Virus record (IMG/VR): IMGVR_UViG_3300036399_000964
Coordinates: 1 to 42,591 of that record
Source of the DNA: a virus
Direction: 5' to 3' (one strand)
DNA length: 42,591 nucleotides
Under the pieces are notes generated by a model. It searched no databases and was not told the DNA's origin. It saw nothing but the letters and a program-made list of their open reading frames with translations. Each line of letters begins with the position of its first letter. Positions within the stretch are counted from its first letter, which is position 1. Below, one piece after another: positions 1 to 8,100 of this stretch. The translations under genes and the position numbers were made by a program.

Positions 1-1347
1 TGCACCACTTGTCCCTGATGAACCACTAACACCGCTTGTTCCCGATGAACCGCTAACACCACTTGTTCCCGATGAACCGCTAACACCAGAACTTCCACTT
101 GCCCCAGAACTACCTGTACCTCCACTTGTCCCTGATGAACCGCTTGTTCCTGATGTGCTTGACGTTCCACTTGTTCCTGATGAACCACTTGTGCCATCCG
201 TTCCGCTTGTGCCAGATGAACCGCTTGTACCAGAACTACCACTTGTACCATCCGTTCCACTTGTTCCAGATGAACCACTCGTACCATATGTTCCGCTTGT
301 ACCAGAACTACCACTTGTACCATCCGTTCCACTTGTTCCACTTGTTCCAGATGAACCACTCGTACCATATGTTCCGCTTGTGCCAGAACTACCACTTGTA
401 CCATCCGTTCCACTTGTTCCCGAACTACCGCTTGTACCATCTGTTCCAGATGAACCACTTGTTCCTGTTGTACCACTACTTCCACTTGTACCTGATGTAG
501 AATCAACGCCACTTGTACCCGATGTACCACTAATAAAAACAACACTATTATATAATTTTAATACATCTGTACTTGTTGGTGGTAACATTCCACTATTTAA
601 AGTTATTGTACTTCCACTAATAGTATAATCACCATTATAAGTCATTAAAACACCATTTATAAAAAATAAATGATTTGTTTCATTAATAACTGTAGATGCA
701 CTATATACTAAATTAATACCATTTTGGCTACCACTTAACACAATTTCAGCAAGTGGATCACCACTTGTTCCTGAACTACCAGATGAGCCACTACTACCAG
801 ATGAACCACTTGCACCAGAACTACCTGTCCCACCACTTGTACCCGAACTACCATCCGTTCCACTTGTTCCTGAACTTCCACTCGTACCATCCGTTCCACT
901 TGTTCCTGATGAACCACTTGCACCAGAACTACCTGTCCCACCACTTGTACCCGAACTTCCACTTGTTCCTGATGAACCACTAAGTCCAGCAAAAACATCA
1001 TATACAATTGGGCTAACACCAATGGTTGTTACATTTGTCTTTAAATAGAATAATTTTTCACCATTTGTGGATCCTGAATATACAAAAACTTGTTGACCTA
1101 TTTTAAAATCAGTTGCTACTTTTGCGCCATTTGCTCTAACCAAATTTGTATCACCAGATACAATATATATACCATTTTCTTCTGGTAATATCTGTTGCCA
1201 AACTAATACCCTATCATTTGTTGTTAAACTAAATCCATCTATGGTTGATATACCTGAAAAAGATATATTTGTTGTTGTTGCAAATTTACAAGCACCCTCA
1301 ATTGGACTTAGTTTAATCTGTGATCCAAAATTAACTCTAGTTGGCAT
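1..1347 (-). CDS. Collagen-like tail fibre protein, N-terminal part (runs off window)
   Basis: An open frame starts with ATG at 1345-1347 and stays open to base 1, so about 449 N-terminal residues are present and the C-terminus is missing. Residues 1-119 form a head domain of a type common at the N-termini of phage tail-fibre proteins (CKFATTTNISFSG, IDGF, DRVLVWQQ, NGIYIVSG, LVRA). It is closely related to the head of the fibre starting at 4468. A Gly-X-Y tract of GSSGTSG type follows, then a small beta-type domain around NHLFFINGVLM (about 525-755) that also occurs three times in the 1694-aa fibre, then a second Gly-X-Y tract to the window edge. I infer a virion-attached trimeric fibre; the receptor-binding tip is not visible. 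It is preceded by its own TATTTATA element and lies downstream of the kelch fibre gene in the same direction. Confidence 0.85.
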   Translation of the reverse strand, partial: MPTRVNFGSQIKLSPIEGACKFATTTNISFSGISTIDGFSLTTNDRVLVWQQILPEENGIYIVSGDTNLVRANGAKVATDFKIGQQVFVYSGSTNGEKLFYLKTNVTTIGVSPIVYDVFAGLSGSSGTSGSSGTSGGTGSSGASGSSGTSGTDGTSGSSGTSGTDGSSGTSGGTGSSGASGSSGSSGSSGSSGTSGDPLAEIVLSGSQNGINLVYSASTVINETNHLFFINGVLMTYNGDYTISGSTITLNSGMLPPTSTDVLKLYNSVVFISGTSGTSGVDSTSGTSGSSGTTGTSGSSGTDGTSGSSGTSGTDGTSGSSGTSGTYGTSGSSGTSGTSGTDGTSGSSGTSGTYGTSGSSGTSGTDGTSGSSGTSGSSGTSGTDGTSGSSGTSGTSSTSGTSGSSGTSGGTGSSGASGSSGVSGSSGTSGVSGSSGTSGVSGSSGTSGA

Positions 1348-1409
1348 ATTATTATTTTATTATATAAATAGTTTTTTATTTAAATTATTATAACAAGCAG
1401 TCAATTATT
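1345..1409. repeat. Duplicated gene-junction segment, copy A (copy B 5114-5178)
   Basis: The 65 bases covering a start codon, the whole intergenic spacer and the last codons of the preceding fibre gene match 5114-5178 except for two bases in one codon. The two segments separate different downstream genes. This suggests that the fibre module, including its expression signals, was duplicated. Confidence 0.8.
1363..1370 (-). promoter_or_regulatory. TATTTATA element upstream of the partial fibre gene
   Basis: On the coding strand the octamer TATTTATA, within ACTATTTATATAATAAAA, ends 15 nt before the ATG at 1347. The same element in the same place precedes nine of ten transcription-unit heads in this window, with a one-base variant at the tenth. 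A promoter or start-site role is inferred from that position. Confidence 0.5.
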
Positions 1410-4400
1410 TGAAATGGTATATTATATTCTTCAGTGCATGATAAATTTGCACCACCAAAACCACCTGCTGCAAGTCCTGCATTTTGTGTTCCTGCTCCTG
1501 CTGGACCATATCTTGCAGTTGCTAACGCACCACCTAATGACCAATTAGTTCCATTATATTCTTCTGTACAAGATACCTCCACATTAGAAAAACCTGATGA
1601 AACAAAACCCCCCATAGCAAGTCCTGCATTTTGTGTTCCTGCCCCTGATAATCTTTTTCTTATTGTTATCAATACACCCCCTGCTGACCAAGACGTACCA
1701 TCATATTCTTCAGTGCATGATACTGATTTTCCAGTTTGAGAAACATAACCTCCTATTGCAAGTCCTACATTCTGTGTACCTGCTCCTGGCGAACTCTGTC
1801 TTGCTGTTATCAATGCACCACCTGTTGACCAACTTGTACCATCATATTCTTCTGTACATGATACACTTCCTCCTACATACCCTCCAATAACAAGTCCTGC
1901 ATTCTGTGTACCTGCTCCTGCTAAACAATATCTTGCTGTTATCAATGCCCCCCCTGCTGACCAAGATGTGCCATTGTATTCTTCTGTACAACCTTGGCCT
2001 CCAAAACCTCCTGCTACAAGTCCTTCATTTTGTGTTCCTGCTCCTGCTAAAAGATCTCTTGCAACTATCAATGCACCTCCTGACGACCAAGACGTGCCAT
2101 TGTATTCTTCTGTACAAGTTACACGTCCATTTGTGATGTAACCCCCTGCTACAAGTCCTGCATCTTGTGTACCCATTCCTGCACCTGATCTTGCTGCTAT
2201 CAAAGCACCACCTACTGACCAAGCACCTTTATATCCATAATAAGACACCATAGGTTTTCTATTCACAGAATCAAACCATATACATAGTCCTGTTTCTGAT
2301 ATATAAGGTCTATCTGGATAGACTGCTGTATTATATGATGAGTCTAAACTACGGTCAACGATTTCGGTTGGTGCGTTGTATTCTTCTGTGCAAGAGACAC
2401 CTCCACCTACATACCCTCCTGCCACAAGTGTTTCATTCTGTGTCCCTGCTCCTGCTAATTGTTGTCTCGCATTTGCCAATGCTCCTCCTGCTAACCAAGT
2501 GGTACCATTGTATTCTTCAGTGCAGGCTACATTATCACTTGTAAACCCTCCTGCCGCAAGTCCTGCATTTTGCGTTCCTACTCCTGCTAAAGATCTTCTT
2601 TCTGCTATCAAAGCACCCCCTGCTGACCAAGATGTGCCATTATATTCTTCGGTACAAGTTACATTTGCACTTGTAAAACCTCCTGCTGCAAGTCCTGCAT
2701 TCTGTGTTCCTGCGCCTGCTAATAATCTTCTTGCAACTATCATTGCCCCCCCTGCTGACCAAGAACCTATCAATAGTGTGCTGCTCTTATAAGATATCAT
2801 AGGTACATTGTTTGCTTTATCATACCACAAACACATTCCTGCATCAACTAAGTTAGGTCTTTCAGAATATTCTGCTGTATTATATGATGAGTCTAAGCTA
2901 CGGTCAACAATTTCTATTGGTGCGTTGTATTCTTCTGTACATGCTCCACCTGCTGTACCTCCTGCTACAAGTCCTGCATTTTGCGTACCTGCTCCTGATA
3001 AAACATATCTTGCAGTTGTTAATGCGCCACCTACTGACCAAGATGTACCATTATACTCTTCTGTACATCCTGTACCTCCAACCCCTCCTGCAACAAGACC
3101 TGCATTCTGTGTCCCTGCTCCTGCTAAATAATATCTTGCAGTTATCAATGCCCCTCCCGCAGACCAACTTGTGCCGTTGTATTCTTCGGTGCATGATAAA
3201 TTTGAACCATTATTACCACCTGCAACAAGACCTGCATTCTGTGTCCCTGCCCCTGCTAAACCATATCTTGCTGTTATCAATGCACCACCTGCTGACCAAG
3301 ATGTGCCATTGTATTCTTCTGTGCAAGAGACACCTCCACCTACATACCCTCCTGCCACAAGTGTTTCATTCTGTGTCCCTGCTCCTGCTAAAATACGTCT
3401 TTCTGTTATCAATGCACCACCTGCTGACCATGATGTGCCATTGTATTCTTCTGTGCAAGAAACATTTCCATTTACATAACCACCTGCTACAAGTCCTGCA
3501 TTTTGTGTTCCTGCACCTGATAACCCAAATCTTCCTGTTATCAATGCACCGCCTGCTGACCAAGATGCTCCATTATATTCTTCTGTACAAGACACAGTAG
3601 CATTTGAATAACCCCCTGTTGCGAGTCCTGCATTTTGTGTTCCTGCTCCTGCTAAATCACTTCTTCCTGTTATCAAAGCACCCCCTGCTGACCAAGAACC
3701 TACTAATGATGTGTTAATACAATAAGAAACCATTGGCATCTTACTTGTGGTGTCAAACCAAATACACATTTTATCCGCATCTATTGGTGCTGGCCTTGAT
3801 TCTGATGATGTTATTAATGCACTTGTTCCAGATGAACCACTTCCACCAGTTACTCCACTACTACCACTACTTCCACTTGTTCCAGATGAACCACTTGCGC
3901 CAGAACTACCCGTACCACCACTTGTTCCAGATGTACCACTTGCTCCAGAACTTCCACTCGTGCCATCTGTTCCGCTTGTTCCTGATGAACCACTTGCTCC
4001 TGAACTTCCTGTCCCACCACTACTTCCACTTGTTCCAGAACTTCCACTCGTACCATCCGTTCCACTTGTACCCGAACTACCGCTCGTTCCAGATGAACCA
4101 CTAAGTCCTGCTAACACATCATATACAATTGAACTAACTCCAATCGTTGTTACATTTGTTGTTAAATAAAATATTTTTTCACCATTTGTGGATCCTGAAT
4201 ATACAAAAACTTGTTGTCCTATTTTAAAATCAGTTGAATTACTCGCATCACTTGCTCTAACCAAATTTGTATTTCCTGACACAATATATATTCCATTTTG
4301 TTCTGGTAATGATTGTTGCCAAACTAATATTCTATCATTATTAACCAAACCAACGCCATCTATGGTTGTAATTCCACTAAAAGATATGTTTGTTGTTGTT

Positions 4401-4468
4401 GCAACTTTGCATACTCCTTGTGTTGGGCTCAATTTAACTTGAGATTCAAAATTAATTTTAGTTAGCAT
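1388..4468 (-). CDS. Collagen-like/kelch-repeat tail fibre, 6+3+6 blades
   Basis: This 1026-residue protein probably forms a host-recognition fibre. Residues 1-121 are the phage tail-fibre head domain (CKVATTTNISFSG, DRILVWQQSLPEQNGIYIV), and about 122-213 a Gly-X-Y collagen-like tract of GSSGTSG and GTDGTSG units. The rest is kelch-like repeats of about 42 residues (SWSAGGALITAR, GAGTQNAGL, GG, CTEEYNGT). They come in three blocks of six, three and six, separated by about 50-residue spacers (EIVDRSLDSSYNTA, CLWYD, MISY). Its paralogue at 5157-8552 has 6+6+6, so the middle block has probably lost three blades. The protein ends IIDCLL. No chaperone domain is visible. It follows the 2OG oxygenase gene after a 60-nt gap carrying a TATTTATA element. 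Carbohydrate binding is plausible for such propellers but not shown. Confidence 0.88.
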   Translation of the reverse strand: MLTKINFESQVKLSPTQGVCKVATTTNISFSGITTIDGVGLVNNDRILVWQQSLPEQNGIYIVSGNTNLVRASDASNSTDFKIGQQVFVYSGSTNGEKIFYLTTNVTTIGVSSIVYDVLAGLSGSSGTSGSSGTSGTDGTSGSSGTSGSSGGTGSSGASGSSGTSGTDGTSGSSGASGTSGTSGGTGSSGASGSSGTSGSSGSSGVTGGSGSSGTSALITSSESRPAPIDADKMCIWFDTTSKMPMVSYCINTSLVGSWSAGGALITGRSDLAGAGTQNAGLATGGYSNATVSCTEEYNGASWSAGGALITGRFGLSGAGTQNAGLVAGGYVNGNVSCTEEYNGTSWSAGGALITERRILAGAGTQNETLVAGGYVGGGVSCTEEYNGTSWSAGGALITARYGLAGAGTQNAGLVAGGNNGSNLSCTEEYNGTSWSAGGALITARYYLAGAGTQNAGLVAGGVGGTGCTEEYNGTSWSVGGALTTARYVLSGAGTQNAGLVAGGTAGGACTEEYNAPIEIVDRSLDSSYNTAEYSERPNLVDAGMCLWYDKANNVPMISYKSSTLLIGSWSAGGAMIVARRLLAGAGTQNAGLAAGGFTSANVTCTEEYNGTSWSAGGALIAERRSLAGVGTQNAGLAAGGFTSDNVACTEEYNGTTWLAGGALANARQQLAGAGTQNETLVAGGYVGGGVSCTEEYNAPTEIVDRSLDSSYNTAVYPDRPYISETGLCIWFDSVNRKPMVSYYGYKGAWSVGGALIAARSGAGMGTQDAGLVAGGYITNGRVTCTEEYNGTSWSSGGALIVARDLLAGAGTQNEGLVAGGFGGQGCTEEYNGTSWSAGGALITARYCLAGAGTQNAGLVIGGYVGGSVSCTEEYDGTSWSTGGALITARQSSPGAGTQNVGLAIGGYVSQTGKSVSCTEEYDGTSWSAGGVLITIRKRLSGAGTQNAGLAMGGFVSSGFSNVEVSCTEEYNGTNWSLGGALATARYGPAGAGTQNAGLAAGGFGGANLSCTEEYNIPFQIIDCLL
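2376..2458. repeat. 83-bp exact direct repeat within the kelch fibre gene (partner 3309-3391)
   Basis: These 83 bases are identical to 3309-3391, 933 bp away. They encode the same NETLVAGGYVGGGVSCTEEY blade segment in block 1 (third blade) and block 2 (third blade). Surrounding blades differ, so this is a recent copy or the scar of recombination, not general blade similarity. Confidence 0.9.
2520..2579. repeat. 60-bp exact repeat shared with the paralogous fibre (7084-7143)
   Basis: These 60 bases are identical to 7084-7143 and encode GLAAGGFTSDNVACTEE in both genes. The blade sits second in block 2 here but sixth in block 1 of the paralogue. The different blade register argues for recombination between non-equivalent blades. 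Confidence 0.88.
2817..2935. repeat. 119-bp exact repeat shared with the paralogous fibre (6964-7082)
   Basis: These 119 bases are identical to 6964-7082 (offset 4147). They encode the spacer between kelch blocks 1 and 2 (EIVDRSLDSSYNTAEYSERP and following) in both fibre genes. The flanking blades differ, which suggests gene conversion or strong constraint on this spacer. Confidence 0.9.
3309..3391. repeat. Partner of the 83-bp repeat at 2376-2458
   Basis: This is an exact copy of 2376-2458, lying in the third blade of the first kelch block of the same gene. Confidence 0.9.
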
Positions 4469-4483
4469 AGTAATATTTTATTA

Positions 4484-4491
4484 TATAAATA
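4484..4491 (-). promoter_or_regulatory. TATTTATA element upstream of the 6+3+6 kelch fibre
   Basis: The coding-strand TATTTATA ends 15 nt before the ATG at 4468, in the same ACTATTTATATAATAAAA context as at 1363 and 5132. Confidence 0.5.
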
Positions 4492-4528
4492 GTTTTTTAT
4501 TTAAATTTGATTATATATAACCATATAA

Positions 4529-5116
4529 TTATTTATATGATGAACCGCCTAACCAAAGAACCAAAGATTTTCTAGTACCAGATTCAACAGGTGTAACACG
4601 ATGTAATGCAAATGATGGGAAAATAACCACTCGACCCTTATCTTTTGGTACAAATGTATCATTTTTACCATATTTTAAAATCAAATCTCCCCCAGAATAA
4701 TCATTAGGACCTGTAAGTTGCACTGTTATAGATATTTTTCTAAAACAAGATGGTGACGAATCACCACAATCAATATGCCAATCATACATTCCAGCATCTG
4801 AACTATCATATATGGTATATTGAATTTTCTCCAAATTGTCTCCAATGTTGAATTTCCACATAACATTATTTGCTTCTTCTGCGTAATTGAATAATTTCTC
4901 ATATATCCAAGCATATTCCCCATCATTGGGTAGCCATTTAATTGTACTCCTTCTATAATCATTAACATTATTAGGAGACCCTAAAACAGATGCATTTTCA
5001 GATTGTATTTTATCTGCTAATTTTTCAATTGCTTCTAATTCAATATCAGAAAACCCTGTTGCGAACGTGTAGTAATTTGTTAAATTTGGAACAAATTGCT
5101 TAAAACCTATTGCCAT
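4529..5116 (-). CDS. 2OG-Fe(II) oxygenase, prolyl-hydroxylase/PKHD-like
   Basis: This 195-residue protein has the double-stranded beta-helix signature of Fe(II)/2-oxoglutarate dioxygenases. His114 and Asp116 (DWHIDCGD) and His172 (FALHRVTPVESG) are the expected iron ligands. Arg182 (GTRKSLVLWLGG), ten residues after the distal His, is the expected 2-oxoglutarate anchor. The spacing resembles PKHD/PiuC-type and prolyl-4-hydroxylase-type enzymes, and the length is normal for single-domain members. Such enzymes hydroxylate protein or small-molecule substrates using O2 and 2-oxoglutarate. The gene lies between two collagen-like fibre genes and has its own TATTTATA element, so a fibre protein is an attractive substrate. 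The Gly-X-Y tracts are Ser/Thr-rich with almost no proline, so classical collagen proline hydroxylation is not supported. Family assignment is firm; the substrate is unknown. Confidence 0.9.
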   Translation of the reverse strand: MAIGFKQFVPNLTNYYTFATGFSDIELEAIEKLADKIQSENASVLGSPNNVNDYRRSTIKWLPNDGEYAWIYEKLFNYAEEANNVMWKFNIGDNLEKIQYTIYDSSDAGMYDWHIDCGDSSPSCFRKISITVQLTGPNDYSGGDLILKYGKNDTFVPKDKGRVVIFPSFALHRVTPVESGTRKSLVLWLGGSSYK

Positions 5117-5178
5117 ATTATTATTTTATTATATAAATAGTTTTTTATTTAAATTATTATAAGCAGCAGTCAATTATT
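5114..5178. repeat. Duplicated gene-junction segment, copy B (copy A 1345-1409)
   Basis: This segment covers the oxygenase start codon, the 40-bp spacer and the last codons of the 6+6+6 fibre gene. It matches 1345-1409 except for the two bases that make the penultimate codon Cys rather than Leu. Confidence 0.8.
5132..5139 (-). promoter_or_regulatory. TATTTATA element upstream of the 2OG oxygenase
   Basis: The coding-strand TATTTATA ends 15 nt before the ATG at 5116. The surrounding 40 bases are the same as upstream of the partial fibre at 1347. Confidence 0.5.
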
Positions 5179-8100
5179 GCTAATGCTTTGTTGTATTCTT
5201 CTGTGAAAGAACGAGTAACTCCACCTGAAAAACCTCCTGCTGCAAGTCCTGCATTTTGTGTTCCTGCACCTGCAAGTGGGCCGTATCTTGAATTTGACAT
5301 TGCTCCACCTGCTGACCAAGATGTGCCGTTGTACTCTTCAGTACAAGTTTCCTTTGTATATGATGCAAAAGCAATACCTTCGTTTTGTGTTCCTGCTGCT
5401 GCCAAATAAAATTTTGAAACTGTCATTGCTCCCCCTACTGACCAAGATGTACCGTTGTATTCTTCTGTGCAAGTAAGGGCTGTCCCCGCACCTGTGTCAC
5501 CTCCCATAGCAAGACCTGCATTCTGTGTTCCCGCTCCTGCTAATAATCTTCTTGCAGTTATCAACGCACCTCCTGCTGACCAAGATGTGCCATTGTATTC
5601 TTCTGTACATGAACAATATGCACCCCCCATAACAAGTCCTTCATTCTGCGTTCCTGCTCCTGCTAAAGCACTTCTTGCTGTTATCAACGCACCGCCTGCT
5701 GACCAAGATGTGCCATTATATTCTTCTGCACAGGTTAAGGCTGCATTTATAACACCTCCTGCCGCAAGTCCTGCATTTTGTGTTCCTGCTCCTGCTAATT
5801 CTTGTCTTGCTATTATCATTGCACCACCTGCTGACCATGTTGTGCCATTATATTCTTCGGTACAAGAAACTACACCTCCTGCTGTACCTCCTGCTGCAAG
5901 TCCTGCATTTTGTGTCCCTGCTCCTGTTAAATAACCTCTTGCCGTTATTAGTGCACCCCCTGCTGACCATGAACCAACACCTCCAAACCCATAGTAAGAT
6001 ACCATTGGTTTTCTATTAACAGAGTCAAACCACATACACATTCCTGTTTGTGCTATATAAGGTCTATCTGGATATTGTGCTGTATTATATGATGAATCTA
6101 AACTACGGTCAACGATTTCAGTTGGTGCGTTGTATTCTTCAGTGCAAGTTCTAGCAACACCACCTGCTGCACCTCCTGCTGCAAGACCTGCATTTTGTGT
6201 TCCTGCTCCTGCAAGTGGGCCATACCTTGCTGTAGCTAATGCCCCTCCTACTGACCAAGATGTGCCATTGTATTCTTCAGTGCAAGACATACTCACACCC
6301 GTATACCCCCCAAAAACAAGTCCTTCATTTTGTGTCCCTGCTCCTGTTAAATACGGTCTTGCTGTTATCAATGCACCTCCTGCTGACCAACTTGTACCAT
6401 TGTATTCTTCTGTGCAGGAAATAACCGTATTATATGTACCTCCCATAGCAAGTCCTGCATTTTGTGTTCCCGCACCTGCTAATAGTTGTCTTGCGTTTAT
6501 CATTACACCACCTACTGACCAAGATGTGCCATTGTATTCTTCTGTACATAATGCAGGAGAAGGAGTTCCTCCCATAGTAAGACCTGCATTTTGCGTACCT
6601 GCTCCTGCACAAAAATATTTTCCTGTTATAACTGCACCACCTGATGACCAACTTGTGCCATTGTATTCTTCTGTGCATAGTACTGCTACAGTTGTAAAAC
6701 CACCTGCTGCAAGACCTTCGTTTTGTGTTCCTGCTCCTGCCAAAGCATATCTTGCTGTTATCATTGCACCCCCTGCTGACCAACTTGTACCATTGTATTC
6801 TTCAGTACAAGTTAATAGATTAGTCCCACCAAAAGCAAGTCCTGCATTTTGTGTTCCTGCTCCTGCTAAATAACCTCTTGCTGTTATCAAAGCACCTCCT
6901 GCTGACCATGAACCCACTAATGATGTGCTGCTCTTGTAGGAAATCATTGGTATATTGTTTGTCTTATCATACCACAAACACATTCCTGCATCAACTAAGT
7001 TAGGTCTTTCAGAATATTCTGCTGTATTATATGATGAGTCTAAGCTACGGTCAACAATTTCTATTGGTGCGTTGTATTCTTCGGTGCAGGCTACATTATC
7101 ACTTGTAAACCCTCCTGCCGCAAGTCCTGCATTTTGCGTTCCTGCTCCTGCTAATGTATCTCTTGCCGTTATCAATGCACCCCCTGCTGACCAAGATGTG
7201 CCATTGTATTCCTCTGTATTAGATACACCAACACTTGTAAAACCTCCTGCCACAAGTCCTGCATTTTGTGTTCCTGCTACTGCTAAAGAGCTTCTTCCTG
7301 TTATTAACGCACCCCCTGCTGACCAAGATGTGCCGTTGTATTCTTCGGTGCAGGATAGAGATGTAGAGCCTCCTGCTACAAGTCCTTCATTCTGTGTTCC
7401 TGCCCCTGCAAAACTTCTTCTTCCCGTTATCAATCCACCACCTGCTGACCAAGATGTACCATCATATTCTTCTGTACATGATACACCTGCATTTACATAG
7501 CCTCCTGCTGCAAGTCCTGCATTTTGCGTTCCTGCTCCTGCTAAAGCTCTTCTTGCTGTTATCAATGCACCCCCTGCTGACCATGATGTGCCATTGTATT
7601 CTTCTGTGCAAGTTACATTATCACTTGTAAACCCTCCTGCCGCAAGTCCTGCATTTTGCGTTCCTGCTCCTGCTAAATTTCTTCTTGCTGTTATTAGTCC
7701 ACCTCCTGCTGACCAAGACGCACCATTGTATTCTTCTGTGCAAGTTACATTATCACTTGTAAACCCTCCTGCCACAAGTCCTGCATTTTGCGTTCCTGCT
7801 CCTACTAATAATCTTCTTCCACTTATCAACGCACCACCTGATGACCAAGAACCTACTAATGATGTGTTAATACAATAAGAAACCATTGGCATCTTACTTG
7901 TGGTGTCAAACCAAATACACATTTTATCCGCATCTATTGGTGCTGGTCTTGATTCTGACGATGTTATTAATGCACTTGTTCCAGATGAACCACTTCCACC
8001 AGTTACTCCACTACTACCACTACTTCCACTTGTACCCGAACTACCAGATGAACCACTTGCACCCGTGTTACCACTTGTTCCTGATGAACCGCTTGCTCCT

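Noticed and set aside
99-4442. Long plus-strand open frames opposite the fibre genes
   Set aside because: They are Leu/Pro/His- or Ser-rich shadows of the Gly-Ser-Thr and kelch repeats. The minus frames give coherent domains, start elements and operon spacing.
1388-4468. Frameshift or pseudogene in the shorter kelch fibre
   Set aside because: The frame is intact from head to IIDCLL and the missing three blades are a clean in-frame loss.
4529-5116. Classical collagen prolyl-4-hydroxylase acting on Gly-X-Pro
   Set aside because: The adjacent Gly-X-Y tracts contain Ser, Thr, Ala, Asp and Glu but almost no Pro, so that specific reaction is not supported even though the enzyme family is.
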